Positions 16,839 to 26,368 are shown, numbered from the stretch's first letter. The stretch is DNA of 64,000 nucleotides from an uncultured Lachnospiraceae bacterium (GCA_910584965.1 CAJUDZ010000001.1:124001-188000); one strand, 5' to 3'. Numbers and translations: made by a program. The notes: generated by a model not told the origin, from the sequence alone.

Positions 16839-18308
16839 ATGCTGTATATAGGTGTAGATTTGGGAACATCGGCAGTCAAATTACTTTTAATGGACAGTCA
16901 GGGGAAGATACAGAATATCGTTTCTAAGGAATATCCCCTGTATTTTCCGCATCCGGGCTGGTCGGAACAGAAGCCGGAAGACTGGTATGAACAGACGATT
17001 GCCGGAATCAAAGAATTGTTGGAGGATTATGACCGCAGTCAGGTTGCCGGCATCAGTTTTGGAGGACAGATGCACGGACTGGTGATTCTGGATGAAAACG
17101 ACGAAGTGATCAGACCGGCCATTTTGTGGAATGACGGAAGAACTTTTGAGGAATGTGATTATCTGAATAATGTAATCGGAAAAGATAAACTTTCCGAATA
17201 TACGGCGAATATTTCGTTTACCGGATTTACGGCGCCTAAGATTCTCTGGGTAAAAAACAAGGAGCCGGAGAACTTTGCAAGAATACATAAAATCATGCTG
17301 CCTAAGGATTATATTGCTTATAAACTGACAGGCGTTCACTGTACCGATGTATCGGATGCTTCGGGCATGCTGATTTTCGATGTAAAGAACCGCTGCTGGT
17401 CGAAGGAAATGTGCGAGATCTGCGGCGTAAAGGAAACGCAGCTTGCGAAGATTTTTGAGAGCTATGAGACGGTCGGAACGGTGCTTCCGGCGGTTGCGGA
17501 TGAACTGGGAATTTCTCCGGAAGTCAAAGTTGCGGCAGGCGCGGGCGATAACGCGGCAGCGGCGGTGGGAACCGGTACGGTCGGCGACGGAATGTGCAAT
17601 ATTTCCCTGGGAACAAGCGGAACGATCTTTATTTCTTCCAACAAATTCGGTGTTGATAAATATAATGCGCTCCATGCGTTTGCGCATGCGGACGGCCATT
17701 ATCATCTGATGGGCTGTATGCTGAGCGCGGCATCCTGTAACAAATGGTGGATGGACGATATCATCGGCACGGACGAATATGCCGCACAGCAGAAGGAGAT
17801 TACAAAACTCGGCGAAAACCATGTGTATTTCCTTCCGTATCTGATGGGGGAACGCTCCCCGCATAACAATCCGAATGCACGGGGTACTTTCATCGGAATG
17901 ACGATGGATACGACGAGAGCCGATATGACGCAGGCCGTGTTAGAAGGCGTGGCTTTTGCTCTGCGGGATTCCTTTGAGGTGGCGAAGTCCCTCGGCATTC
18001 AGATCGACAGGACGAAAATCTGCGGCGGAGGTGCGAAGAGTCCGCTTTGGAAAAAGATTATTGCAAACGTCTTAAATTTAAAAGTTGACATTATCGAAAG
18101 CGAAGAAGGACCCGCGATGGGAGGCGCGATGCTGGCGGCAGTTGCCTGTGGAGAATATGCGGGCGTTGAGGATGCGGCCGCGAAGATCGTTAAAGTGATC
18201 GATACGGTAGAACCGACGCCGGAACTTGTGGAGAAATATGAGGCGCGATACCAGCAGTTTAAGGAGATTTACCCGACGTGTAAAGAGCTGTTTGATAAGA
18301 TTCAGTAA
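16839..18308 (+). CDS. xylB: Xylulokinase-type FGGY sugar kinase
   Basis: This 489-residue protein has the normal length for FGGY kinases. GVDLGTSAVK is the N-terminal phosphate-binding segment, ISFGGQMHGLV is the xylulokinase-specific motif near the sugar site, and GAGDNAAAAVG holds the catalytic Asp. It phosphorylates D-xylulose or a similar ketose with ATP. I chose the ATG at 16839, five bases after AAGGAGGG. It is the first gene of an operon with a DUF4867 protein and a fucose/arabinose-type isomerase, so the ketose made by that isomerase is the likely substrate; xylulose is not proven. Confidence 0.9.
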   Translation: MLYIGVDLGTSAVKLLLMDSQGKIQNIVSKEYPLYFPHPGWSEQKPEDWYEQTIAGIKELLEDYDRSQVAGISFGGQMHGLVILDENDEVIRPAILWNDGRTFEECDYLNNVIGKDKLSEYTANISFTGFTAPKILWVKNKEPENFARIHKIMLPKDYIAYKLTGVHCTDVSDASGMLIFDVKNRCWSKEMCEICGVKETQLAKIFESYETVGTVLPAVADELGISPEVKVAAGAGDNAAAAVGTGTVGDGMCNISLGTSGTIFISSNKFGVDKYNALHAFAHADGHYHLMGCMLSAASCNKWWMDDIIGTDEYAAQQKEITKLGENHVYFLPYLMGERSPHNNPNARGTFIGMTMDTTRADMTQAVLEGVAFALRDSFEVAKSLGIQIDRTKICGGGAKSPLWKKIIANVLNLKVDIIESEEGPAMGGAMLAAVACGEYAGVEDAAAKIVKVIDTVEPTPELVEKYEARYQQFKEIYPTCKELFDKIQ

Positions 18309-18378
18309 GCAGTAATGTTGGTTTGAAGCATATGTGACCGGTAAAGTTTATGCAGTATGGAAAGGAGTGTATAAGTGT

Positions 18379-19002
18379 ATGGAAATTAAAAAAATTACAG
18401 ATCCTTCGTTCCGCAGATACGGCAGAGTGATTCAGGGAATCGACTTTGGCGATCTGGTGGAAGCGATCAAAAAGGAGACGCCATTGCCGGAGGGGGTTGC
18501 TTATGAGCCGTCCATCGCGGCGCTGGAAGCGACAACGGCGGCGAAGGAGCTTCAGAAAAAGACTTACGGCGAGCTGCCCATTGAAGTGGGTTACTGCAAC
18601 GGGCATAATTACAAGCTGAATGCGATCGAGTATCACAGAAGTTCCGAGATCAATGTTGCGGCTACGGACGCGGTTCTGATCGTCGGTATGCAGCAGGACA
18701 TCACGGATGATTTCACTTATGATACGTCCCTGATGGAAGCGTTTCTTGTGCCGGCGGGAACTGCGGTGGAGATTTATGCGACAACGCTCCACTATGCGCC
18801 GTGCAGCGCAGACGACGGCGGATTCAAGGTGGGCATTGTTCTGCCGGCCGGAACGAATTATCCGTTGAAAGAACAGCATGAAGGATGGGAAGATGCTCTC
18901 ATTACCGCACAGAACAAATGGTTGATCGGTCATGCGGAAGGCGGTCTGGATGCGGGAGCTCATATCGGACTGATCGGAAAGAATCTGGATATTCGCGAAT
19001 AA
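18379..19002 (+). CDS. DUF4867 family protein (cupin-like)
   Basis: This 207-residue protein starts MEIKKITDPSFRRYG; the ATG at 18379 follows AAAGGAG by eleven bases. The sequence shows a beta-sandwich pattern with a histidine-containing strand (GYCNGHNYKLNAIEYHRSSE) and EAFLVPAGTAVEIYATTLHYAPC, as in cupin folds that bind sugars or metals. This family is commonly encoded between sugar kinases and fucose/arabinose-type isomerases, as here. I infer an accessory role in the same sugar pathway, possibly a mutarotase or sugar-binding protein. Confidence 0.8.
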   Translation: MEIKKITDPSFRRYGRVIQGIDFGDLVEAIKKETPLPEGVAYEPSIAALEATTAAKELQKKTYGELPIEVGYCNGHNYKLNAIEYHRSSEINVAATDAVLIVGMQQDITDDFTYDTSLMEAFLVPAGTAVEIYATTLHYAPCSADDGGFKVGIVLPAGTNYPLKEQHEGWEDALITAQNKWLIGHAEGGLDAGAHIGLIGKNLDIRE

Positions 19003-19110
19003 CGTGGAAGATACTTTGAAGAATCTGGTTTTTTTCGGGTGTCAGGTCCCTGTATAGACTTATTAAACTTATATATTACCGGTAAAACCGGTTAAAGGAG
19101 GATATCATCT

Positions 19111-20595
19111 ATGAACAATTTACCAAAAGTAAAAATCGGTATCGTAGCGGTAAGCCGTGACTGTTTCCCGGCGTCTCTGGCGGTCAACAGAAGGAAAGCG
19201 CTGGTAGAGGCTTATAATAAGGCTTACGATGCGTCGGATATTTACGAATGCCCCATCTGCATTATCGAAAGCGAGATCGATATGGTCAACGCTTTAAAAG
19301 ATATCAAAGAGAATGGCTGTAATGCGCTCTGCGTATATCTTGGCAACTTTGGACCGGAAATTTCAGAAACATTGCTTGCAAAACATTTCGAGGGACCCAA
19401 GATGTTTGTTGCGGCGGCGGAAGAGTCACAGAACGATCTGATTCAGGGACGCGGCGACGCATACTGCGGTATGCTGAATGCAAGCTATAACCTGAAGCTG
19501 CGCAATGTCAGAGCTTATATTCCGGAATATCCGGTAGGTGATGCGGAAGACTGTGCGAAAATGATTCATGAGTTCGTTCCGATCGCACGCGCTATCGCAG
19601 GACTTTCCAGCCTGAAGATCATTTCCTTCGGTCCTCGTCCGCTGAATTTCCTGGCTTGCAACGCACCGATCAAACAGCTCTACAATCTGGGCGTGGAAAT
19701 CGAAGAAAATTCAGAGCTCGATCTGTTTGAAGCATTCAACAAACACGAAGGTGATCCTCGTATTCCGGATGTTGTAAAAGACATGGAAGAAGAACTTGGC
19801 GCAGGCAATAATAAACCGGAAATCCTTCCGAAACTCGCGCAGTATGAGCTGACGCTGCTCGATTGGATTGAGGGACATAAAGGATACAGAGAATATGTTG
19901 CGATTGCCGGAAAATGCTGGCCGGCTTTCCAGACACAGTTCGGTTTTGTTCCCTGCTATGTCAACAGCCGTCTGACAGGAAGAGGCATTCCGGTATCATG
20001 TGAAGTGGATATCTACGGCTGTCTGAGCGAGTTTATCGGTGAAGCGGTCAGCGACGATATCGTTACCCTGCTCGATATTAACAACTCTGTTCCGAAGGAT
20101 ATGTACAAAGAAGCGATTGAGAACAAATTCAACTATCAGTATACGGATACGTTCATGGGCTTCCACTGTGGAAATACATGTTCCAAGAAACTTTCCAAGT
20201 GCAGTATGGAATATCAGATGATTATGGCGAGAAGCCTTCCGGAAGAAGTAACACAGGGTACGCTGGAAGGAGATATCGTTCCCGGCAATATTACATTCTA
20301 CCGTTTACAGAGCACGGCGGACAACATTCTGCGCGCGTATGTAGCAGAAGGTGAAGTACTTCCGGTAGCAACCAAATCCTTTGGAGGCATCGGCGTATTC
20401 GCAATTCCGGAGATGGGAAGATTTTATCGTCATGTGCTGATCGAGAAAAATTATCCTCATCATGGCGCAGTTGCGTTCGGACATTTCGGAAAAGCGCTCT
20501 TTGAAGTATTTAAGTACATCGGTGTGGAAGTAAGTGAAATCGGTTATAATCAGCCGAAGAACAATCCGTACCCGACAGAGAATCCTTTTGCATAA
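19111..20595 (+). CDS. L-fucose/L-arabinose isomerase family protein
   Basis: This 494-residue protein belongs to the fucose/arabinose isomerase fold. The N-terminal domain (KVKIGIVAVSRDCFP) and the segments SCEVDIYGCLSEFIG and FHCGNTCSKK contain the acidic and His metal-binding residues expected for Mn-dependent aldose-ketose isomerisation. AAAGGAGG lies just before the start. Directly upstream an ACCGGT-AAA-ACCGGT hairpin (19078-19092) may tune its translation relative to the first two genes. With the kinase it would convert an aldose to a ketose phosphate. The exact sugar is uncertain. Confidence 0.88.
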   Translation: MNNLPKVKIGIVAVSRDCFPASLAVNRRKALVEAYNKAYDASDIYECPICIIESEIDMVNALKDIKENGCNALCVYLGNFGPEISETLLAKHFEGPKMFVAAAEESQNDLIQGRGDAYCGMLNASYNLKLRNVRAYIPEYPVGDAEDCAKMIHEFVPIARAIAGLSSLKIISFGPRPLNFLACNAPIKQLYNLGVEIEENSELDLFEAFNKHEGDPRIPDVVKDMEEELGAGNNKPEILPKLAQYELTLLDWIEGHKGYREYVAIAGKCWPAFQTQFGFVPCYVNSRLTGRGIPVSCEVDIYGCLSEFIGEAVSDDIVTLLDINNSVPKDMYKEAIENKFNYQYTDTFMGFHCGNTCSKKLSKCSMEYQMIMARSLPEEVTQGTLEGDIVPGNITFYRLQSTADNILRAYVAEGEVLPVATKSFGGIGVFAIPEMGRFYRHVLIEKNYPHHGAVAFGHFGKALFEVFKYIGVEVSEIGYNQPKNNPYPTENPFA

Positions 20596-20623
20596 AAAGG
20601 CTGAATAAAGCAGATAGAATAAA

Positions 20624-20650
20624 CGGGCGGTCCGCAATGCGGGCCGCCCG
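20624..20650 (+). terminator. Terminator of the xylB operon
   Basis: CGGGCGGTCCGC (20624-20635), AAT... and GCGGGCCGCCCG (20639-20650) make a 12-bp stem with one G-T pair, followed by TTATT. Confidence 0.65.
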
Positions 20651-20660
20651 TTATTGTAAA

Positions 20661-20801
20661 CCACTTCAAGAGAGAATGCGAAGCATTCTCAGACTCGCCG
20701 CCGCCGTGCGGCGCCCATTACTTTATAGAAAAAAGCAACAGAGTAGACCACTTCAGGGGAGAATGCGAAGCATTCTCAGACTCGCCGCCGCCGGGCGGCG
20801 A
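20661..20801. repeat. Dispersed intergenic palindrome, copies 2 and 3 in tandem
   Basis: Two units spaced 87 bases apart read CCACTTCA, then GAGAATGC-GAA-GCATTCTC (20672-20690 and 20759-20777), AGACTCGCCGCCGCCG. Copy 3 ends in a perfect CTCGCCGCC/GGCGGCGAG dyad (20780-20801) that abuts the stop codon of the minus-strand gene at 20806. Same family as 13574-13632. Confidence 0.8.
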
Positions 20802-20805
20802 GTTG

Positions 20806-21516
20806 TTATACAATACCATTCAGCATGGAAGACGTGTCTAACGATGTATACGATCCCCGGCTGTTGTATAGATTGGAAACGCCGTTGTTGGCATATCTGT
20901 AGATCTGGCTTGCCTTATTGGATACCTGATCCGCAAAAGAATTGGTACCTTTGAAAAGCGTCTTTAAGGTTGACATATTTGCTTTTCGGAAAGTTTTCTC
21001 GTTGATGGACAGGGTCCGGTCGGCATTCATTGTAATGCCTGCCTTTGCCAGCATTTTATAGTTGGCATATGTTGTGTTGTTCATCTGGTTTGCCTGATTT
21101 TTAACCGCGCCTACATTGCTGTTAGATGCGTTCTTGATCATGGAATTATAATCTTTCACAAATGATGATACGCTGTCGTAAATCTCATCCATATTTTCTT
21201 CGCTGTAATCGAGGCCGTTCAGCTCAGAAGCGCTCTTCTGTGCCGCTTTTGCGGAAGAGGATGCCGCACTGTCCTTGCCGGCTTTGTTTTTGGAAACAGA
21301 ATCATCATCGTCTTCTTCCATTTCCCTCGTTTGCTTTGCATAATAGGCTTTTAACATTTTGCCATAGCTTCCGTTTTTAATGGAAGCGTAATCGCTCAAC
21401 AAAGTACTGCTCGCCAGACCGCCCAATCCGCCGCCCGGAGAAGAAAAGCCGGAACTTAACAGACTGGAATAAACATCACCCAAACCGGATGTAAGTCCTT
21501 TTAAACCGATTGCCAT
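20806..21516 (-). CDS. FliD C-terminus-like protein of unknown role
   Basis: This 236-residue protein starts MAIGLKGLTSG, with AAAGGAG nine bases upstream of ATG 21516. Residues about 1-40 are Gly/Ser-rich and about 75-105 are an acidic, Ser/Ala-rich linker. The C-terminal half (FVKDYNSMIKNASNS, GITMNADRTLSINEKTF, LKTLFKGTNSFADQVSNKA) follows the pattern of the end of flagellar cap protein FliD, without the rest of FliD. It may be a secreted or surface protein derived from a flagellar hook-associated protein. No flagellar operon is adjacent. Confidence 0.6.
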   Translation of the reverse strand: MAIGLKGLTSGLGDVYSSLLSSGFSSPGGGLGGLASSTLLSDYASIKNGSYGKMLKAYYAKQTREMEEDDDDSVSKNKAGKDSAASSSAKAAQKSASELNGLDYSEENMDEIYDSVSSFVKDYNSMIKNASNSNVGAVKNQANQMNNTTYANYKMLAKAGITMNADRTLSINEKTFRKANMSTLKTLFKGTNSFADQVSNKASQIYRYANNGVSNLYNSRGSYTSLDTSSMLNGIV

Positions 21517-21691
21517 AATTAACCACTCCTTTGATTTTAATTTATCTGACATCCATGTCAGGATTATAAACAAACCTTCTTATATATATTATCTCGGCAT
21601 TTGGCATGATTTGTAAAGAGGAAATTGAAAATTTTTCAAATTTTTTTGATAAGATCAGGTGCCAAAAGGTGCCGTATACTCCGATAAACAA

Positions 21692-22306
21692 TTACTCGGG
21701 CAGATTCAGGCCATAACCGGCAAATATCCTGTTATAGATAAAGGAATTGATATATGCGCTCAGACCTGGCGCGATCAGGAGCACGGGCCAGAAAACAAAT
21801 AATCCGAAAGCAAAAAAAGCGACGGTGACAATTACGGTGGAGAGAACCGGCAGGAAATTCCGGATGCTCATGGCAAAGCATATTTTGAGCAAAGCAGGCA
21901 CCGTGTGTTCACACCTTGCGATCAAAGGAAAAATAAGCGAAAGGCAGAGAACGTAAAGCAGGAGAACGACGGCGAACGTAATGAACATAGACCTGGCAAA
22001 CAGGCTGCTGCCATGAAGGCTCCAGGTGAAATCGGCATAGAGCACGAGAGCGGCGGCAAGAAACAGAAGCCATACAGGGGCCGCTGTCCTGAAATCTGTT
22101 TTAAACGCTGACCAGAAAGAGCGCAGAGTATACCCTTCCCGGTTTGCGGCCATTTTCATGGTTACATAGTACAGGGCGGATGTTCCGCATCCCAGTGTTA
22201 CCACCGGGATGCAGCAAAGATACCAGCACAGGGACAGAAAGAAAAAGTCCGCGAGATTACCGATAAAACGCCATATTGGATTTTCAAGATTAAAAAAACG
22301 CCCCAT
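21692..22306 (-). CDS. DUF624 (YesL-like) membrane protein
   Basis: This 204-residue protein has five or six transmembrane helices and the DUF624 start FNLENPIWRFIGNLADF followed by CCIPVVTLGCGTSALYY. YesL-type proteins occur in pectin and oligosaccharide clusters of Firmicutes and have no proven function. It starts three bases after the GH28 stop, with AGGAAGG inside that gene, so the two are in one operon. Confidence 0.85.
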   Translation of the reverse strand: MGRFFNLENPIWRFIGNLADFFFLSLCWYLCCIPVVTLGCGTSALYYVTMKMAANREGYTLRSFWSAFKTDFRTAAPVWLLFLAAALVLYADFTWSLHGSSLFARSMFITFAVVLLLYVLCLSLIFPLIARCEHTVPALLKICFAMSIRNFLPVLSTVIVTVAFFAFGLFVFWPVLLIAPGLSAYINSFIYNRIFAGYGLNLPE

Positions 22307-22309
22307 AGA

Positions 22310-23662
22310 TTAATTTCCTTCCTGTGTTTCTCCGTTAATGACGATATCTTCGCATTGGCCGATGCTGATGGGCTGTTGTGTATAACACGCCATATCTTCT
22401 GAAAATTCCAGCGAAAAATCCCGCAGGGAAATCCGGTCTGCATGGCGGATATACAGGCCGTGCAGGGAATCCGTAAAGAGACCGCTTTCCGCACAGGGAC
22501 GCAGATCAATATAATTTTTGGGCCAGTCCGTTTTTTTTCGTAATCGGACGGTAATGCCGTCGAAATTGATATTATGTATGTTGTTGCATGTATCGCCGTG
22601 AATCAAAATGCCGTTTTCACCGGTGCAGTTGATATTCTGGAAACGGATATTACGGATATAACCGACATTGGTGTCATTTTTGCGGCGGAGCGCGGTAATG
22701 GCGATCGGCTCTGCTTTTCCCCACCAGTGATCTTTGGAAAACAGCCGCGTTTCAATATTCAGATTGGAAAAAGTAACATTTTCGATACAGCCCTGGTCCC
22801 TTAGCTGTAACGAGATCCCGCGGTTTGAGCGGTTAATATTACAATTCTGAATCAGAATGTTGCGGAACGGGGATTCGCTTTCGGTGCCAAATTTGATGGC
22901 GGCGCTGGTAGACATCAGGGTACAGTTGGTTACTGCGATATTTTCACAGGGACCGTAATGTACTGCGCTGGCCGTATTTTTGAAGACGATACAGTCGTCC
23001 GCGGTTTCGATGTGGCAGTTAGCGATCCTGACATTTTTACAATGATCGGGATCAATGCCGTCGCAGTTGGCAAGACGAAGGTTGTTCAGAATACGGACGC
23101 CGTCGATCAAAACATCGTTGCATCCGATCATATGAGTCGTCCAGAAAGCGCTTCCGGTCAGGGTAACATGTAAAATGCTGAGGTGATTGATATTTTCCAG
23201 AAATAAAAGAGGCACACGCGGATAGAAGGAGCCGTCAATGTGCCAGGGGGATACCTGGCCATAAAAAATTTCCTCGTTTCCATCGATTGTGCCAAGCCCG
23301 GTGATTGAAATATTTTCACAGTCCTTTGCATAAAGGAAAAACAGTATGGGACTGCCCGTATAATCGCATTTTTCGTAGGTAGGAATCTCTACCGCGGTCT
23401 GTGCGGACGGTGAAGAAAGATCTGCATGAAAGAGATTGTAATCTTCCAGAAAATCGCTGCCTTTCAGGACGGCGCCCATTTCCAGGTGAAACTCCACATT
23501 GGATTTCAGGACAAGGCTGCCTGAACGGTAGGTTTTTCCGCCCGGAAGCAGCACACGGCCGCCGCCGGCCCGGGAACAGTTGTCGATGGCAGTCTGAATC
23601 GCGGAAGCGTCATTTGTCGCGCCGTCGCCGACAGCGCCATAATCCAGTACATTATAAGTCAT
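22310..23662 (-). CDS. Glycoside hydrolase family 28 (polygalacturonase-like)
   Basis: This 450-residue right-handed beta-helix enzyme opens with NVLDYGAVGDGATNDASAIQ, the usual start of GH28. The catalytic region shows NCDGIDPDHC (about 197-206) and ADDCIVFKN (about 218), giving the NxD and DD residues of the family; the canonical G-H-G is replaced by YGPCENIAV. There is no signal peptide, so it acts in the cytoplasm on imported oligosaccharides, most likely unsubstituted or xylose-decorated galacturonides. GGAGG precedes the ATG. The neighbouring AraC gene is its probable regulator. Confidence 0.88.
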   Translation of the reverse strand: MTYNVLDYGAVGDGATNDASAIQTAIDNCSRAGGGRVLLPGGKTYRSGSLVLKSNVEFHLEMGAVLKGSDFLEDYNLFHADLSSPSAQTAVEIPTYEKCDYTGSPILFFLYAKDCENISITGLGTIDGNEEIFYGQVSPWHIDGSFYPRVPLLFLENINHLSILHVTLTGSAFWTTHMIGCNDVLIDGVRILNNLRLANCDGIDPDHCKNVRIANCHIETADDCIVFKNTASAVHYGPCENIAVTNCTLMSTSAAIKFGTESESPFRNILIQNCNINRSNRGISLQLRDQGCIENVTFSNLNIETRLFSKDHWWGKAEPIAITALRRKNDTNVGYIRNIRFQNINCTGENGILIHGDTCNNIHNINFDGITVRLRKKTDWPKNYIDLRPCAESGLFTDSLHGLYIRHADRISLRDFSLEFSEDMACYTQQPISIGQCEDIVINGETQEGN

Positions 23663-23709
23663 AAATTTTCCTCCATAAATTTTTCTGATCGTTATCTGAT
23701 GCGGCGTTC

Positions 23710-24552
23710 TTAGAGATTCGTTTTGGCGTTTGGCATCAGTGAAGCGTTGATCTCGCCCGAAACGGCGTTATCCGGCAGCTTATAAGAAGGCGCTTTGGAC
23801 TGCCGGCGGAACGCCATGGGAGATACGCCGTTTATTTTTTTAAAAATATCTTTAAAATAGTTGCTGCTGTTGAAACCGCAGTCCACGGCGATTTTGGTTA
23901 TGGAATCGTCGGTGGTAAGCAGGGCCTGGACGGCCTGTTTGATGCGGATATAGTTGATATATTCTTTGAAGGTAACGCCCGTGGTTTTCCGGAACTTTCT
24001 GGACAGATAAGTCGGGCTTAAATTGACTTGATCGGCCACTTCTTCCAGGGAAAGGGGAAGCTGATAATTCTGCGCGATGTAGCTTAGCGTATCAGCAATG
24101 TCGGTGCTGATTTCATCGTTCACCGGAAGCGTTTCGCAGACAAAAATACCGCTCCGGTCCAGAAAAAGCAGCATTTCCATTACGAGAAAACCAAGCAGTT
24201 CAAAAGAATGTTTATCCGGCATGTTATTTTCTTCCAGCATCCTGAGCAGAGCGCCTTCGACTTTTATCTGTCCCTTTTTATTCAGGATGACTTTGCCCGA
24301 CCGTATCAGATTCTGGTAAATGCCCTCGTGTTTTTCCAGAAATGACTGCGGGATTGCTTCGGGCTTACAGTAAACGATGACGCGCTCACAGGGAACCAGC
24401 CCTTCATAACTGGTACAGTGAGAGTCTCCGGGGGCGACAATCATGGCTTCGCCGGCCGTAAGATGGTAGGTATTGTTATTGACGCGGTAAATGCAGCTGC
24501 CGGATTTCAGATAAAAAATTTCACAATAGGGATGAACATGTTCGTATGTCAT
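23710..24552 (-). CDS. AraC family regulator (start uncertain)
   Basis: The ATG-initiated protein has 280 residues: a cupin domain (HVHPYCEIFYLKSGSC, AGEAMIVAPGDSH) and two HTH motifs (LEEVADQVNLSPTYLSRKF; ITKIAVDCGFNSSNYFKDIF), ending in NGVSPMAFRR, plus a 30-residue tail. No ribosome site precedes the ATG at 24552. The same frame stays open upstream and would encode a family-like N-terminus (IYIEKQIRIPTFT); GGAG (24627-24630) precedes an ATA codon at 24618-24616, so a non-canonical start is possible. It probably activates the divergent ABC transporter and GH genes and the GH28 operon. Confidence 0.85.
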   Translation of the reverse strand: MTYEHVHPYCEIFYLKSGSCIYRVNNNTYHLTAGEAMIVAPGDSHCTSYEGLVPCERVIVYCKPEAIPQSFLEKHEGIYQNLIRSGKVILNKKGQIKVEGALLRMLEENNMPDKHSFELLGFLVMEMLLFLDRSGIFVCETLPVNDEISTDIADTLSYIAQNYQLPLSLEEVADQVNLSPTYLSRKFRKTTGVTFKEYINYIRIKQAVQALLTTDDSITKIAVDCGFNSSNYFKDIFKKINGVSPMAFRRQSKAPSYKLPDNAVSGEINASLMPNAKTNL

Positions 24553-24759
24553 CGTAAAGGTTGGGATGCGTATCTGCTTTTCAATATAAATGCCTTTGTT
24601 ATCTTCTTCGTTGTATATGGAATCATCTCCAGTCAGATGGTAAATTTTACAAGGAAAAGAATTTTCCCCGTTTATATTTGTTGAATTATACCATTTGGGG
24701 GAAGAATAAACAATATGTTATAGGTTATAATTTTATGGAATGACAAAAAATCAGTACTT

Positions 24760-24788
24760 TTTACAAAAAATACATATTATTTTAGTAT
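24760..24788 (+). promoter_or_regulatory. Candidate promoter of the sugar ABC transporter operon
   Basis: TTTACA (24760-24765), 17 bases, TAGTAT (24783-24788), about 70 bases before the binding-protein gene. Confidence 0.35.
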
Positions 24789-24860
24789 TATTAGGGATAT
24801 TTCACATATAAAATAAAGTTGTATCAAACGTTTGGGACTAAAAGTAAAGGAGAAAAGTAT

Positions 24861-26273
24861 ATGAAGAAGAAATTAGTAAGTTTGTTCATTGCAGCGAGTA
24901 TGGTAGCATCGCTGACAGCATGCGGCGGAAACGATTCTTCCAATTCTTCAGCAGCACCGGAAGAGACGCCGAAAGAAACATCCACAGAAGACTCCGGAAA
25001 GGCGGATGCACAGCCTGAAGAGGCGGAAGCTTCCGGGCAGGAAAATACATCTGACGAGCAGATTACGCTGCGCATGGCGTGGTGGGGATCCCAGACCCGT
25101 CATGATCTGACGGTAGAGGTTATCGAGATGTATGAAAAAGAACATCCCAATGTGAACATTGAATATGAATTTTTCTCATTTGACGATTATTTTACCAAGT
25201 TAAAGACGCTGGTCGCTTCCGATCAGGTATGGGATATTTTCCAGTTAGGCGGAAATTTCCCGATGTATATGGACAAAATATATCCGTTGGATGAGTATGT
25301 GGAATCAGGTGTGGTTGATGTATCTAAAATATCGGATGCCTATTTGAAAATCACACAGGATTTTGACGGCACACAGCTTGGTCTGTCAAACGGACTGAAC
25401 ACATATGGCATTGCGTATGATGTGGACATGTTCAACGCTGCGGGCGTGGCGCTTCCCGATGAGAACTGGACATGGGATGACTATGCGGCGGCGGCCAGAG
25501 CCATTCATGAAAATACCGGAAACTTTGGAACTTCAGGGTTTTCTACATCGGAATTTATTGCGGGATGTTCCACCTATATCGGACAGCTCGGCGAAGTTGG
25601 CGAATACAGCTTTTTCAACCTTGATCTGACGGGCATGGGATTTGACGACGCTTCCATGTTAGAGCCTTATATCCAGATGAGAGCCGATCTGATCAAGGAA
25701 GGGGCTTCTCCGGATGCGGGAGCGGAAGCAGAGGTTACCAATATTGAAAATGATTTCCTCGTTACGGGTGAATCCGGCATGACATGGGTTGCGGTGAATC
25801 AGTTCCCGACAATTTACGATATCTGTAAAGCAGAGGGACGTACGCTTGGTCTTGCTCCTTTGCCGAGGGTTACATCGGACGGCCCTTCCGGAGCGGCGAT
25901 TCAGTCTTCTCAGATGCTGTGCGTATCACAGGACAGCGAGCATAAACAGGCGGCGGCCGAATTTATCAGCTGGTTCCAGAACAGCACCGAATGCAACAAT
26001 GTTTTGCAGGGAGAAAGAGGCATTCCGGTCAACGAGGATGTAAGAGCGGCCCTGAAAGCAAACGCGGCGGAGGGACAGCAGATTATGTATGATTTTGTCG
26101 ATCTGGTAGGTACTTTTGAGATGCCGGAGAAGGTCAATGTTCTCAGTCCGGACGGACAGGATCAGGTAGTCGATAACTACCGCAACTATATACAGCAGGT
26201 AGTATTTGGCGAGATTACTGCGAAAGAAGCGGCAGAAAAGACTTATGCGGATGCACAGGCCATCTTTGAGTAA
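24861..26273 (+). CDS. Sugar ABC transporter substrate-binding lipoprotein
   Basis: This 470-residue protein has a lipoprotein signal (KKLVSLFIAASMVASLTAC; Cys at about 20), an acidic Ser/Glu linker to about residue 65 and then a family 1 solute-binding fold (ITLRMAWWGSQTRHDLTVE, FTKLKTLVASDQVWDIFQLG). It captures an oligosaccharide outside the membrane for the two permeases downstream. AAAGGAG lies eight bases before ATG 24861. The ATPase (MsmK-type) is not in this operon and is presumably shared. The substrate is likely the glycan degraded by the linked GH28, GH43 and GH4 enzymes. Confidence 0.92.
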   Translation: MKKKLVSLFIAASMVASLTACGGNDSSNSSAAPEETPKETSTEDSGKADAQPEEAEASGQENTSDEQITLRMAWWGSQTRHDLTVEVIEMYEKEHPNVNIEYEFFSFDDYFTKLKTLVASDQVWDIFQLGGNFPMYMDKIYPLDEYVESGVVDVSKISDAYLKITQDFDGTQLGLSNGLNTYGIAYDVDMFNAAGVALPDENWTWDDYAAAARAIHENTGNFGTSGFSTSEFIAGCSTYIGQLGEVGEYSFFNLDLTGMGFDDASMLEPYIQMRADLIKEGASPDAGAEAEVTNIENDFLVTGESGMTWVAVNQFPTIYDICKAEGRTLGLAPLPRVTSDGPSGAAIQSSQMLCVSQDSEHKQAAAEFISWFQNSTECNNVLQGERGIPVNEDVRAALKANAAEGQQIMYDFVDLVGTFEMPEKVNVLSPDGQDQVVDNYRNYIQQVVFGEITAKEAAEKTYADAQAIFE

Positions 26274-26312
26274 GCTGTTGTTTAAGAAAATATAGGCGGC
26301 AGGGAATCAGTT

Positions 26313-26344
26313 CAGGCACATTTTCTGAAAAGAGGGTGTGCCTG
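26313..26344 (+). other. Stem-loop between binding-protein and permease genes
   Basis: CAGGCACA (26313-26320) pairs with TGTGCCTG (26337-26344), with no T-run. Such hairpins after binding-protein genes usually stabilise the upstream message and reduce permease expression. Confidence 0.5.
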
Positions 26345-26368
26345 CTATTTTAGAGAGGAGGAATGAGG

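Noticed and set aside
16887..17864. Minus-strand frame of about 325 codons opposite xylB
   Set aside because: Shadow of a well-supported gene; composition is unlike a protein of this genome.
20637..20954. Plus-strand ORF across the palindromic repeats
   Set aside because: It is made of repeated palindromes and antisense sequence of the FliD-like gene.
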